Shown here: positions 44,705 through 54,473 of the stretch, piece by piece
Position numbering within the stretch: the first letter of the stretch is position 1
Layout: each line of letters starts with the position of its first letter
The notes under the pieces: model-generated
Seen by the model: the letters and a program-made list of their open reading frames with translations, nothing else
Databases searched by the model: none
Told to the model about the DNA's origin: nothing
Source of the DNA: an uncultured Tateyamaria sp.
GTDB taxonomy: Bacteria > Pseudomonadota > Alphaproteobacteria > Rhodobacterales > Rhodobacteraceae
DNA: 64,000 bases
Assembly (NCBI RefSeq): GCF_947503415.1
Contig: NZ_CANNDS010000001.1
Span: 124,001 to 188,000 of the forward strand
Direction: 5' to 3'
Made by a program: the position numbers and the translations under genes

Positions 44705-45007
44705 TCACTGCTGCAAGCAAAGCTCGGACCATGCGGCCGATAAATCCTCGTTCCGGATCACGCGGCGCTTCTGCTCGTAAACCCACGGGGCGATCAATGG
44801 GATCGCGTTGTTGTATTTCTCGGGCCATGTGGGGTCTTGGGCGAGGATATGATCCGTCACTTCGCGTTCGTTGACCCGGTCAAGGCGCGCCTGCTGGACG
44901 GCAGCCACGACCTCGGCCTGCAGGGCACAGCTTTCTTCCTTGGTTTCTTGGGCTGCAGCAGGGACAGCGGCCAGAGTCAGCGCGGCGGCAATGGCAAGAC
45001 GGATCAT
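44705..45007 (-). CDS. Small secreted protein of unknown function
   Basis: A 100-residue protein with a signal peptide (MIRLAIAAALTLAAVPAAAQ). The mature part is charged and probably helical, with one Cys near each end (EESCALQAEVV and WSELCLQQ), which could form a disulfide. ATG 45007 has GGAG eight bases upstream; the longer open frame overlaps soxG and is not supported. Located between soxG and dnaG. Not a recognised family. Confidence 0.7.
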   Translation of the reverse strand: MIRLAIAAALTLAAVPAAAQETKEESCALQAEVVAAVQQARLDRVNEREVTDHILAQDPTWPEKYNNAIPLIAPWVYEQKRRVIRNEDLSAAWSELCLQQ

Positions 45008-45044
45008 GGGTGGCTCCAACACACGGGAATCGATTTGAACTGTT

Positions 45045-45584
45045 TTACCCGCGTGATGCGACGCTTGCCATGGTCCTTTCCAGATCGTGAAGCAGGGTTC
45101 CCGCCATGGAGCGGAAGACCATGAGCAGGAAGGTGTCGGTGCCAATGCGCGTGACGGATCCTGACATGTGCTGGATCTGCGTACGGGCGGTGTGTCCACG
45201 TTTGAACTGTGTGGCACTCAGATCGAGGGGGATGAGGCGGGCCAGCACGTCCTCTGCTCCCTGCCCTGCGAGGGTGACAGCCGTCCAAGCGTCGGTCTGA
45301 TCCGTCACGGCGGCAAGTTTGGCCAGCGTTGCATCTGGCTCAGGTCCGGCGAGCAGAACCATGTCGCGCCCGAACCAGATGGCGCGTGCGCCGTCCTTGC
45401 CTGTCGCGCGGTTCGGGCCGGGCCATGCCATGCCGTGCGCCGCCTTGAACGGGTCCGCAATCTTGGTCCCGGCATAGGGCGCGATGGATGTCAGCGTGCC
45501 AAGGTCCACTTCGTTCACAGTGCAGGTGCCGATGGTCAGGGGCGCCATATCGTCCAGCGGGGTTTTCGCGATCAGTTCAGCCAC
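45045..45584 (-). CDS. soxG: Sarcosine oxidase gamma subunit
   Basis: Small subunit of heterotetrameric sarcosine oxidase, 179 residues. It has the GcvT-like SoxG pattern: DGARAIWFGRDMVLLAGPEP, VTDQTDAWTAVTLAGQGAED, VLARLIPLDLSATQFKRGHT, and a C-terminal GTDTFLLMVFRSMAGTLLHD. The start is GTG 45584, eight bases inside the end of soxA, with GGGGA upstream; the family start fits (VAELIAKTPLDDM). Confidence 0.9.
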   Translation of the reverse strand: MAELIAKTPLDDMAPLTIGTCTVNEVDLGTLTSIAPYAGTKIADPFKAAHGMAWPGPNRATGKDGARAIWFGRDMVLLAGPEPDATLAKLAAVTDQTDAWTAVTLAGQGAEDVLARLIPLDLSATQFKRGHTARTQIQHMSGSVTRIGTDTFLLMVFRSMAGTLLHDLERTMASVASRG

Positions 45585-48510
45585 GGGTCCGTTCCCCTTC
45601 CTTGTCAAAGACCACCGGGTCGCACAGTTCCACCCGGGTCTGGATACCACGCACGTGATCGACCATATTCAACACCTCGCCGTGGCGGGACAGCCCGTCG
45701 CGGACAAAGCCGAGGCCAAGGTAGTGCCCGAGCGTGGGCGAGAAGCCCACGGAGGTGACATAGCCCTGATCGTGCTTTGCGACGGGGTCTTCGCCATCCG
45801 AGTAGATGTGTGCGCCTGCGGTCAGTTGCTTGATCGGACCGACGGGCTTCATGCCCACGAGTTGTTCGCGCCCGTCTTCGGTCAGACCGGGCCTTTGGGC
45901 CATAGTGGCGCCGATGAAGTCTTTCTTCTTCGACAACATCCGCTTCATCCCGATGTCCTGTGCCGTGACGCGGCCATGGATTTCGGCGTGTGTGATGAAC
46001 CCCTTTTCGATGCGCAAAACGTTCAGCGCCTCCATCCCGTAAGCGCCGCCGCCCAGTGCCTCTGCGCGGGCGACAAGCACACGGAACAGGCTGTCACCGA
46101 AGCGTGCGGGCACGGCGATCTCATAGGCGTGTTCGCCCGAGAAGGAGATACGGAAGAGCCGCCCCTTGACCCCTTGGACATCCACCGGGCCACAGGCCAT
46201 GAACGGCCATGTGTCGTTGTCGATGGGGTCGTCGAGCAGTCCGTTCAGCAACTCGCGCGATTTCGGCCCGGCCACGGCGAACTGCGCCCATTGTTCGGTC
46301 ACGGACATGATCCGCACATCCCAATTGGGGTGCAGGGCTTGGGTGACAAACTCCAGATGCCGCATGACCTGACCGGCTGCGGCGGTGGTCGTGGTCATCA
46401 CATAGTGGTTCGGACCCAGCCGCGCGGTGGTGCCGTCATCCATGACATGCCCGTCTTCGCGCAGCATGAGGCCGTAGCGCACGCGGTTCTCTTTCAGGGT
46501 CGAGAACATGTTGGTGTAGACGAAATCCAGCAGCTTGGCCGCATCCGGGCCTTGGATGTCGATCTTGCCCAAGGTGCTGACGTCACAGATGCCCACGGCG
46601 TCACGGACCCAGCCGATCTCGCGATCGCAGGACTGGCGCCATGTCTTTTCGTTCGGCAGCGGGAAGTAGGAGGGGCGATACCACAGCCCCGCCTCGATCA
46701 TCGGCGCGCCTGCGGCGATGGTGGCCGCGTGGCTGGTGGTCTTGCGTTCTGGCGCAAATCCGATGCCCTGTGCGCCTGCGCCCAAGGCGGCCAGAGCCAC
46801 GGGGCTGTAGGGTGGGCGGAATGTAGTGGTGCCCGTTTCGGGAATGGCCCGCCCGGTCGCATCCGCGAGCAAGGCCAGCGCCGTGACGTTGGAGTTCTTG
46901 CCTTGGTCCGTCGCCATGCCTTGCGTAGTGTAGCGCTTCATATGCTCGACCGAGGTGAAGTTTTCCTGTGCCGCTTGCTTGATGTCCTTCACGCTCACAT
47001 CGTTCTGGAAATCGAGCCACGCACGCCCCTTGCCGGGCACGGCCCAGAGCGGTTCAACGGCATAGGGTGCGTCGTCTGCCTGCGGCACCTCGATGTCTGC
47101 GGCTGTTATACCCAACGCATCAAGGCTGACCCTGGCCGCGGCGACACCTTCGGCCAGACAAGCACCGGTCGAGAATGACCCGTTGCACGCCCCCGCCGTC
47201 TCCATGCCCGGAATGGAACCGGGTGTCGGGACAAAACTGGCAAGATCGGCATCCCATGTGGGCCTGCCGTTCATATGGCAGGTCATGTGTACAGTCGGGT
47301 TCCAGCCGCCCGAGACGGCCAGACAATCGGTGGCGATCTTGTCAGTGCCGGAACCGGTCTGCACGGTGATGGCTTCCAGACCCTTGCGCCCTTCGCTGCC
47401 CGACACCATTGCGCCCCGCATCAAGCGGTAGTCACCCAGCGCCTTGGCATCTGCCCGGCTGTCAATGACGGCGGCGATGTGCACGCCTGCCTCCTGCATG
47501 TCCATCGCCGTGCGATGCGCGTCGTCATTGTTGCCAAAGACGGTCACGGCCTTGCCCGGGCTGACGCCGAACCGGTTGAGATAGGCGCGCACGGCCCCCG
47601 CCCCCATGATGCCGGGGCGGTCGTTGTTCTGGAAGGCGATGTGACGTTCGATAGCGCCTGCGGCGAGGATTGAGCGCTTGGCAGCGATGCGCCAGAACGT
47701 CTCTTTCACGCCGCCGCGCGGGATTTTTTCGACATGATGCGACACCCGTTCAAGCGCACCAAAGGTGCCACCATCATGTGCGCCTGTCACCGTCGTGCGC
47801 GGCATCAGACGGACATTGTCCATGGCAGACAGCTTGCCCACCATATCCGCCGCCCAGGCCGCACCGGGTTGACCATCCACCTGCAGGGTTTCTGCGTTCA
47901 GGCGTCCGCCCATCACGCTGTCTTCGTCTGCGAGGATCACCTGCGCGCCGGATTGGGCCGCCGTCCACGCAGCCATGAGCCCCGCAGGTCCGGCACCGAT
48001 CACCAGCACGTCACAGAAGGCATAGGCCTTTTCGTAATGATCCGCGTCCTTCTGACCGCTGAGCGCACCAAGGCCTGCGGCACGCCGGATGATTGGCTCA
48101 TAAAGCTTTTCCCAAAACGCACGCGGCCACATGAAGGTCTTGTAGTAGAACCCGGCCCCCAGGAAGGGCGCGGCCAGGTCATTGATGCTCATCACGTCAA
48201 AAGCAAGCGACGGCCACGCGTTCTGGCTGCGTGCTTCCAATCCATCATAAAGCTCCTGCACCGTGGCACGGACGTTCGGGTCGGTCGCCGCGCCGGTGCC
48301 GATCGTCATCAACGCGTTCGGTTCTTCGGAACCGGCGGTCAGGATGCCGCGCGGGCGGTGGTATTTGAATGACCGCGCCACGTGGCGCACGTCGTTGGCC
48401 AGCAAGGCAGACGCCAGTGTGTCACCCGCGAAACCGCGATAGCTGTTGCCGTCGAACCGAAAGGACAGACGCTGTGAGCGGTCAATCAGACCCTTTCCGT
48501 CAACCCTCAT
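45577..48510 (-). CDS. soxA: Sarcosine oxidase alpha subunit
   Basis: Large subunit of 977 residues. It oxidises sarcosine to glycine with methylene transfer to tetrahydrofolate. Seen: an N-terminal ferredoxin-like fold (FRFDGNSYRGFAGDTLASAL, SFKYHRPRGILTAG), an NAD-binding Rossmann motif (VLVIGAGPAGLMAAWTAAQS) and a C-terminal aminomethyltransferase (GcvT) domain (FSGEHAYEIAVPARFGDSLF, GMEALNVLRIEKGFITHAEI). ATG 48510 overlaps the soxD stop by ATGA. Formaldehyde produced is handled through the folate domain. Confidence 0.97.
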   Translation of the reverse strand: MRVDGKGLIDRSQRLSFRFDGNSYRGFAGDTLASALLANDVRHVARSFKYHRPRGILTAGSEEPNALMTIGTGAATDPNVRATVQELYDGLEARSQNAWPSLAFDVMSINDLAAPFLGAGFYYKTFMWPRAFWEKLYEPIIRRAAGLGALSGQKDADHYEKAYAFCDVLVIGAGPAGLMAAWTAAQSGAQVILADEDSVMGGRLNAETLQVDGQPGAAWAADMVGKLSAMDNVRLMPRTTVTGAHDGGTFGALERVSHHVEKIPRGGVKETFWRIAAKRSILAAGAIERHIAFQNNDRPGIMGAGAVRAYLNRFGVSPGKAVTVFGNNDDAHRTAMDMQEAGVHIAAVIDSRADAKALGDYRLMRGAMVSGSEGRKGLEAITVQTGSGTDKIATDCLAVSGGWNPTVHMTCHMNGRPTWDADLASFVPTPGSIPGMETAGACNGSFSTGACLAEGVAAARVSLDALGITAADIEVPQADDAPYAVEPLWAVPGKGRAWLDFQNDVSVKDIKQAAQENFTSVEHMKRYTTQGMATDQGKNSNVTALALLADATGRAIPETGTTTFRPPYSPVALAALGAGAQGIGFAPERKTTSHAATIAAGAPMIEAGLWYRPSYFPLPNEKTWRQSCDREIGWVRDAVGICDVSTLGKIDIQGPDAAKLLDFVYTNMFSTLKENRVRYGLMLREDGHVMDDGTTARLGPNHYVMTTTTAAAGQVMRHLEFVTQALHPNWDVRIMSVTEQWAQFAVAGPKSRELLNGLLDDPIDNDTWPFMACGPVDVQGVKGRLFRISFSGEHAYEIAVPARFGDSLFRVLVARAEALGGGAYGMEALNVLRIEKGFITHAEIHGRVTAQDIGMKRMLSKKKDFIGATMAQRPGLTEDGREQLVGMKPVGPIKQLTAGAHIYSDGEDPVAKHDQGYVTSVGFSPTLGHYLGLGFVRDGLSRHGEVLNMVDHVRGIQTRVELCDPVVFDKEGERTRG

Positions 48511-48770
48511 CGCTTGACCTCCCTGGCCAGAACCACGCCCTTGATCTCGTGGCTCGACACGTTGCGCGTCACTTTTAGCCAGGCACCGCACCCGGCATCA
48601 TGGCTCCACAATTCCTCCAGATCGCCCGCCGGGTTCTCACGCAGATGCAGGTAATCATCCCACGCAGCCTCACCCGCGTCGGGTGCAGGGCGGTCCAGCA
48701 TCACAGCGGCACCCTGATAATAAAACTCGCGCCGGTCACGCTCTCCGCAAATCGGACATTGCAGCCGCAT
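48507..48770 (-). CDS. soxD: Sarcosine oxidase delta subunit
   Basis: Zinc-binding small subunit of 87 residues: MRLQCPICGERDRREFYYQG gives the CxxC pair, and SHDAGCGAWLKVTRN supplies His and Cys, the expected zinc ligands. Overlaps soxA by four bases and lies 118 bases downstream of soxB. Confidence 0.95.
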   Translation of the reverse strand: MRLQCPICGERDRREFYYQGAAVMLDRPAPDAGEAAWDDYLHLRENPAGDLEELWSHDAGCGAWLKVTRNVSSHEIKGVVLAREVKR

Positions 48771-48888
48771 CAGACGTCTCCATCAGGGTGCTTGATCCAC
48801 CCCTTACCCGTTTCCAAAAAATCCCAGCCCGCTGACTGGCAGGTGGCTGCGCCACCGAGAAGTGAGGCTCCCGTCATCTCAACCATCC

Positions 48889-50142
48889 CTAGTGCAGATT
48901 GTGCTGAGACCCGGTGGCCTCTTCATCCATGATCCCGCGCCCGGTGCGGAAGCGATCCAGACGGTGGCGCACGGTGGTGTCATGCGGCGTGCCAGTGGCG
49001 AGCAAATGAGCGAACGTATGCCCTGAGGCAGGCGTCGCCTTGAACCCGCCATAACACCAGCCTGTGTTGACAAAGAGCCCATCGATGTCCGTCCTGTCGA
49101 TGATGAACGATCCGTCAGGCGACATGTCCATCACTCCACCCCAACTGCGCAGCATCTTGGCCTTGCCAATGGCAGGCATCAGGGTCATGGCGGCTTCAGC
49201 CACATGTTCGACCAGCGGCAGGTTCCCGCGGGCGGCATAGCTGGCATACATGTCCAGATCGCCCCCAAAGACCAGCCCCCCCTTGTCGGACTGGCTGATA
49301 TAGAAGTGGCCCATGCCGTAGGTCACCACGTGATCGAGGCAGGGTTTCAGCCCTTCGGTCACGAACGCCTGCAGCACATGGCTTTCGATGGGCAGGCGCA
49401 TGCCCGCCATGGCGGCCACTTGGGACGACCGACCCGCCGCTACCATGCCTACCTTCTTGGCGCGAATGGGTCCCTTGGTGGTTTGCACGCCTTTGACAAC
49501 GCCGTTCACCACGTCGATGCCGGTGACCTCGCATTGCTGGATCAGATCAACGCCGCGATCGCTGGCAGACCGGGCAAAGCCCCACGCCACCGCGTCGTGG
49601 CGGGCGGTGCCGCCACGCTTGTGATAGAGACCGCCATAGATGGGAAAGCGTGTCTGGTCGAAATCAAGGAAGGGGAGCAGCTTTTCAACCCCGGCCCGGT
49701 CGAACATCGCGCCATCGTCCCCCAAACCGCACATGGAATTGGCACGGCGGACAAAGGCATCACGCTGCCCGTCCGAGTGCACCAGATTGATGATGCCGCG
49801 TTGCGAATGCATGACGTTGTAGTTCAGGTCCTCTTCCAGCCCCTCCCAAAGCTTGAGGGAATGGGAATAGAACTCGGAATTGCCGGGCAGCATGTAGTTG
49901 GCACGCACGATGGTTGTGTTGCGCCCCACGTTGCCACCGCCGAGATAGCCCTTTTCCAACACGGCCACGTTGGTGATGCCATGGACCTTCGCCAGATAGT
50001 GTGCGGTTGCCAGACCGTGACCACCGCCACCAATCAGGACAATATCATATTCTGACTTGGGCTCGGGACTGCGCCAATGCGGTCCCCATCCCTTGTTCCC
50101 GGTCAGCCCTTCCTTCAGGACCTTCAGCCCAGAAAAGCGCAT
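48889..50142 (-). CDS. soxB: Sarcosine oxidase beta subunit
   Basis: Catalytic flavoprotein of 417 residues carrying noncovalent FAD and the covalent FMN of the enzyme. Seen: the FAD Rossmann motif VLIGGGGHGLATAHYLAKV, ATVWGGRN-like text as GGGNVGRNTTIVRANYM, and the C-terminal GWCYGGFKATPASGHTFAHL. ATG 50142 has GGAGG five bases upstream. Heads the soxB-D-A-G operon on the minus strand. The pathway degrades glycine betaine or creatine through sarcosine to glycine. Confidence 0.96.
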   Translation of the reverse strand: MRFSGLKVLKEGLTGNKGWGPHWRSPEPKSEYDIVLIGGGGHGLATAHYLAKVHGITNVAVLEKGYLGGGNVGRNTTIVRANYMLPGNSEFYSHSLKLWEGLEEDLNYNVMHSQRGIINLVHSDGQRDAFVRRANSMCGLGDDGAMFDRAGVEKLLPFLDFDQTRFPIYGGLYHKRGGTARHDAVAWGFARSASDRGVDLIQQCEVTGIDVVNGVVKGVQTTKGPIRAKKVGMVAAGRSSQVAAMAGMRLPIESHVLQAFVTEGLKPCLDHVVTYGMGHFYISQSDKGGLVFGGDLDMYASYAARGNLPLVEHVAEAAMTLMPAIGKAKMLRSWGGVMDMSPDGSFIIDRTDIDGLFVNTGWCYGGFKATPASGHTFAHLLATGTPHDTTVRHRLDRFRTGRGIMDEEATGSQHNLH

Positions 50143-50311
50143 GCGCACCTCCGCTTGTTCATGGGATCAGCATCACCATCCAGCCGGGTGTATCAAGGGG
50201 GTGCCGATCTGCCGTGGCACTTTTCGACAATGGCTGGTCAGCGAGCGACGAAATAGTTGGCTCACGGTGATTTGCGTGTTCTGAAACATGATTTTGGCGT
50301 TGAGTGGCATC

Positions 50312-51205
50312 ATGACATTTTTCATTCGCCTGCTGGCAGCCTTTGCCGCACTCATTCCCGCTTCGCTGGCTGCACAAACCAGTGATTTTCAATCCCCCTC
50401 GATCGTGATCCTGGGTGACAGTCAAATCCCCTTTGGCTCCGGTCCGGTGTTCCTTGAGTTTTTCGAGAACATCAAAGGCCATTGTCCGCCAACACCGGAA
50501 CAGGCCGCCAATCTGGAGGTGCTTGCGGATATGAAGGTCGCGGTGATCGGGGTGCGATCAACATCCCTGCATTCATGGACCGCCAAGATGGGCCGTGCGA
50601 AGGGCGCGATTTGTGACGTTGACCCAAAGTGGAAGGTCAATGCGGGAACGTATGGCTTCATCAATACAACCGGCAACAAGTACAAGCAGATCGGTCAGGG
50701 CGATGCCTACCAGTTCTGCGAAAAAGACATGTCGGCCTTCCAGACCATGTTTCGGGCAGGGTATTATGAGCCCAAGCTGATCTTGCTGTCTTTCCTTGGA
50801 AATTCGGCGAAACGATGGGCGGGCAGCTATGACAAGGCGCTGGAAGACGTGCAGAACATGAATGCGCAACTGCCCACTGGCGTGCCGTGCATCTTCATGA
50901 CCACTGCGCCCAGCTATTCCAAGAAAATCACGGACCTGCGCCTCAAGGCGCAAGCCAATGTCAGACGCGCGTTTGCGGAAACGGGTAGCCAGTGCAGCTT
51001 TGTCGAAGGGGCGACGCCGGAGACGGTTGCCGCAAACCAAGGCAACAAGAAATACTTTCGACTGTCGAAATCCGGCAAGGTCAAAGACCCGTACCATCCG
51101 AACGAAAGAGCGGCGAAAACGTTTTTTATGATTGCCATGGAGGATATCTGCACTGCGGTCTATGACCAGATCGATGCGGCGATGCCGGACCTGGCATCGC
51201 GCTAG
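50312..51205 (+). CDS. SGNH-hydrolase-like secreted protein
   Basis: About 297 residues with a signal peptide (FFIRLLAAFAALIPASLAAQ). The mature protein opens IVILGDSQIPFG, the block-I position of SGNH hydrolases with GDSQ instead of GDSL, and ends with KDPYHPNERAAKTFF, which matches a block-V D-x-x-H. A GxND block is not obvious, so activity is uncertain. Alternative start ATG 50288 adds eight residues. Possibly a polysaccharide acetyl-esterase or lipid-modifying protein, but I cannot assign a substrate. Convergent with the glutamate dehydrogenase gene. Confidence 0.65.
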   Translation: MTFFIRLLAAFAALIPASLAAQTSDFQSPSIVILGDSQIPFGSGPVFLEFFENIKGHCPPTPEQAANLEVLADMKVAVIGVRSTSLHSWTAKMGRAKGAICDVDPKWKVNAGTYGFINTTGNKYKQIGQGDAYQFCEKDMSAFQTMFRAGYYEPKLILLSFLGNSAKRWAGSYDKALEDVQNMNAQLPTGVPCIFMTTAPSYSKKITDLRLKAQANVRRAFAETGSQCSFVEGATPETVAANQGNKKYFRLSKSGKVKDPYHPNERAAKTFFMIAMEDICTAVYDQIDAAMPDLASR

Positions 51206-51256
51206 ACATTCATCTTATTTGGTCCAAAAAAATCCTGCAGTTTGAGGTAAGGCTTG

Positions 51257-51285
51257 AAAAAAAGCACCCGCCAAGCGGCGGGTGC
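51257..51285 (-). terminator. Intrinsic terminator of the glutamate dehydrogenase gene
   Basis: GCACCCGCC (51264-51272) pairs perfectly with GGCGGGTGC (51277-51285) across the loop AAGC, and on the minus strand the stem is followed by seven T (complement of 51257-51263). It lies 45 bases past the gdh stop, a textbook Rho-independent terminator. Confidence 0.9.
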
Positions 51286-51329
51286 AGGCAAGCGCGTGAC
51301 GCGCATTCGCGTTAACGAACCAACGGCGG

Positions 51330-52760
51330 CTAGAGCCCTTTGGCCCTATAGCTGTCGGCAACTTTGCCAATGGCAACGAGATAGGCGGCGGTGCGCAGGT
51401 CATCGACCTCATCGCGACCATGCCAGACCGATGCCATGGATTGATAGGCTGCGCGCATCGTGTCATCGAGACCGGAGCGCACCAGTTCCAATTCATCCGC
51501 ACCGCGCAGGTACTTGCCCTTAAAATCCGGTGTCATGGACCACGCATCGCCAAGATGCTGGCTCAAACGCTCCAGTTCATCGACAACCAATTGGTGCCGC
51601 GCTTCTTCCTGGCGGCGTTGCATTCGGCCAAAACGAATGTGGCTGAGGTTCTTGACCCATTCGAAGTAGGACACCGTCACACCGCCTGCATTGGCGTACA
51701 TGTCGGGGATGATTACGGTGCCCTTTTCCCGCAAAATGGCATCCGCACCGGCAGTCACAGGGCCGTTTGCCGCCTCAATAATCAAAGGCGCAGTCACACG
51801 TTCAGCGTTTGAAAGGTTGATCACACCCTCAAGCGCGGCGGGCACAAGGATGTCACAGTCTTTCTCAAGGACCACAGAGCCGTCCTCGACAAAGGTGCCA
51901 TCCGGATAGCCCCCGACACCGCCATGATTCATGATCCAGTTGCGCACGGCATCGATGTCCAACCCGCGATCATCGACCAAGGCACCATCACGCTCGATGA
52001 TCCCGACGATCTTGCAGCCATCCTGTTCCGCCAGGAATTTGGCGGCGTGGTACCCGACGTTGCCAAGACCCTGCACAACGATCCGCTTGCCATCGAGCGT
52101 GCCGGACATATTGGCCTTCTTCACACCTTCCGTATCACGGAAAAACTCGCGCAGCGCGTATTGCACACCGCGCCCGGTGGCTTCGGTCCGGCCCTGAATG
52201 CCGCCCGCATTGGTCGGTTTGCCGGTGACGCACGCCACGCCGTTGATGTCGGTCGTGTTCATGCGTTTGTACTGGTCGGCAATCCACGCCATTTCACGCT
52301 CGCCCGTGCCCATATCCGGGGCGGGCACGTTTTGCGCGGGGTTGATCATGTCGCGTTTGATCAACTCATAGGCAAATCGGCGGGTGATCAGCTCCATCTC
52401 GTGATCGTCATATTCACGTGGATCAATGTGCAACCCGCCCTTGGAACCACCAAAGGGCGCCTCCACCAGCGCGCATTTGTAGGTCATCAGCGCGGCCAGC
52501 GCTTCGACCTCATCCTGATTGACGCCCATGGCAAAGCGGATGCCGCCCTTGACCGGCTCCATGTGTTCAGAGTGGACAGATCGATATCCGGTGAAGGTCT
52601 GGATCTGACCACGCAGCCGCACACCAAAACGTACAGTGTAGGTTGCGTTGCAAACCCTGATCTTTTCTTCCAGCCCCGGCGGCAGGTCCATCAACGCCAC
52701 CGCACGGTTGAACATGATATCAACGCTTTCGCGGAAACTTGGCTCGTTCTGGGTGCTCAT
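51330..52760 (-). CDS. gdhA: Glu/Leu/Phe/Val dehydrogenase (probable glutamate dehydrogenase)
   Basis: Interconverts glutamate and 2-oxoglutarate plus ammonia. It has 476 residues. Seen: HSEHMEPVKGGIRFAMGVN, the catalytic Lys in MTYKCALVEAPFGGSKGGLH, VPAPDMGTGEREMAWIADQY and the dinucleotide motif RIVVQGLGNVGYHAAKFL. ATG 52760 has AGGAG seven bases upstream. Coenzyme preference (NAD or NADP) and biosynthetic versus catabolic role are not decidable by eye. A strong terminator follows. Confidence 0.93.
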   Translation of the reverse strand: MSTQNEPSFRESVDIMFNRAVALMDLPPGLEEKIRVCNATYTVRFGVRLRGQIQTFTGYRSVHSEHMEPVKGGIRFAMGVNQDEVEALAALMTYKCALVEAPFGGSKGGLHIDPREYDDHEMELITRRFAYELIKRDMINPAQNVPAPDMGTGEREMAWIADQYKRMNTTDINGVACVTGKPTNAGGIQGRTEATGRGVQYALREFFRDTEGVKKANMSGTLDGKRIVVQGLGNVGYHAAKFLAEQDGCKIVGIIERDGALVDDRGLDIDAVRNWIMNHGGVGGYPDGTFVEDGSVVLEKDCDILVPAALEGVINLSNAERVTAPLIIEAANGPVTAGADAILREKGTVIIPDMYANAGGVTVSYFEWVKNLSHIRFGRMQRRQEEARHQLVVDELERLSQHLGDAWSMTPDFKGKYLRGADELELVRSGLDDTMRAAYQSMASVWHGRDEVDDLRTAAYLVAIGKVADSYRAKGL

Positions 52761-53033
52761 CCGGGTACTCCTTTTTCCGGCACGACTCACATTTGGTTGA
52801 GTCTGTGCGCCCAGCCTATGACGGTTCCGTTAAGAGGTGCGAATTTTTTGTGCATTGGAAAAACCCGGGACCGCACGCCCAACAGACTAACAATTCGTAA
52901 ACAGTCGCCCATACGAAGACGGATTGACGACAATCGAATCAAAATCTCCACACAGCTTTCCCCGTTTTGCCCGATTTCAGCCACATTCCGGCGTCACACC
53001 ATTCGGCGGGTGAAAAGGCTGTAAAGGCCTGAG

Positions 53034-54473
53034 ATGACCGAAACAACAAGGTGTTTAAAGCCAATGATGTGGACACGGAAATTGACAACGAAGGCGGGGC
53101 TGAGATCCAGCGTCGCCGGATTTGCACGCGACGAGTCGGGGTCCATGACCATTTTCGCCGTGGCAATGTTTATGATGATGATTTTAGTCGGCGGTATAGG
53201 CGTCGACCTGATGCATAATGAAATGGAACGCACGCGGATGCAGGCAACTGTAGACCGCGCGGTACTTGCTGCTGCTGATCTGGATCAACCGCTCGACCCC
53301 GAAGAGGTTGTGCGCGATTACTTCGACAAGGCCGGGATGAGCAACTACCTCTCGTCCGTTACAGTCGACGAGGGATTGAACTTTCGGACGGTCACGGCGT
53401 CTGCCGACAAGACCACGAGCACACAATTCATGCGCCTGATGGGCGTGGATACGCTGCCTGTTCCCGCACTGGCACAAGCTGAAGAGCGTGTGTCGAATGT
53501 CGAAATCTCGATGGTTCTCGACATTTCCGGCTCGATGGGTCGGAACAACAAGATGGAAAACCTGCAAGATGCCGCGAAGACATTTGTCGACACGGTCATC
53601 CGGGAAGAGAACGAAGACCTCATTTCGATCTCTCTGATCCCCTACACTGCTCAGGTGAACGCAGGATATGACATCTTCTCTCGCATGGAGACGGATCACC
53701 GGCACAACTACTCGTATTGCGTTGACTTCGAGATTGCCGATTTCTCTGAAACCGGTCTGGATCTGGACAACGAGTATGAACAGATGCAGCACTTTGACGA
53801 GGGCTGGAACTATTCGAATCCGGTGAGCAATCCTGGCTGTCCCAAGCGCGACTTCGAAGAAATCGTGCCCTTCAGCCAGAGTGCAACGAAGCTCAAGAAC
53901 ACCATCGACGACTACCGTGCACGGGCCAACACGTCGATCCACCTCGGGATGAAATGGGGTGTGGCGTTGCTTGACCCGACTTTCCGTCCGATCACGCAGG
54001 ACTTGGCCGGGCCGGACGAGAACATCGTCGACGATGCCTTTGCAGGTCGTCCCGCGTCATACTCGGATGTGGAAACACTGAAAACCGTGGTCCTGATGAC
54101 CGACGGTCAGAACGTAGACACGACACGTATTCAGCCATGGTACTACAACAGCCCGTCCGAATACGCGCACTGGAGCCGTTACCCGCTGCACTGGTACCTG
54201 AACAACTACGTGCGCGGCAGCTGGAGCAACTGGCGGTACACCAAATACACCTCCGGTCAGGCCGATGCGATGCTTGAAGACATCTGCGACGCCGCCAAGA
54301 GCGAAGGTATCGTGGTGTGGTCCGTGGGCTTCGAGGTGACCGATTATTCGGCCGGCGTGATGGAAAACTGCGCATCCTCGCCAAGTCATTTCTTCCGGGT
54401 GGAAGGCGTCGAGATTACCGAAGCCTTTGAGGCAATCGCCAAGCAAATCAACCAACTGAGGCTGACCCAATGA
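53034..54473 (+). CDS. TadG-type pilus assembly protein with vWA domain
   Basis: A 479-residue protein. An N-terminal TadE-like region (FARDESGSMTIFAVAMFMMM, residues about 30-50) is a membrane helix. A von Willebrand A domain follows with a full MIDAS motif DISGSMG (Asp163, Ser165, Ser167), and TVVLMTDGQN marks a later metal residue. A Tyr/Trp-rich insertion lies near residues 360-400. Likely periplasmic part of a Flp/Tad pilus or an adhesin related to it. The ATGA overlap with the next gene implies co-translation. No other tad genes are adjacent. Confidence 0.85.
   Translation: MTETTRCLKPMMWTRKLTTKAGLRSSVAGFARDESGSMTIFAVAMFMMMILVGGIGVDLMHNEMERTRMQATVDRAVLAAADLDQPLDPEEVVRDYFDKAGMSNYLSSVTVDEGLNFRTVTASADKTTSTQFMRLMGVDTLPVPALAQAEERVSNVEISMVLDISGSMGRNNKMENLQDAAKTFVDTVIREENEDLISISLIPYTAQVNAGYDIFSRMETDHRHNYSYCVDFEIADFSETGLDLDNEYEQMQHFDEGWNYSNPVSNPGCPKRDFEEIVPFSQSATKLKNTIDDYRARANTSIHLGMKWGVALLDPTFRPITQDLAGPDENIVDDAFAGRPASYSDVETLKTVVLMTDGQNVDTTRIQPWYYNSPSEYAHWSRYPLHWYLNNYVRGSWSNWRYTKYTSGQADAMLEDICDAAKSEGIVVWSVGFEVTDYSAGVMENCASSPSHFFRVEGVEITEAFEAIAKQINQLRLTQ

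Noticed and set aside
45484-47178. Long 564-codon open frame on the plus strand
   Set aside because: Antisense to soxA, a typical shadow in GC-rich DNA with His/Arg-rich composition.
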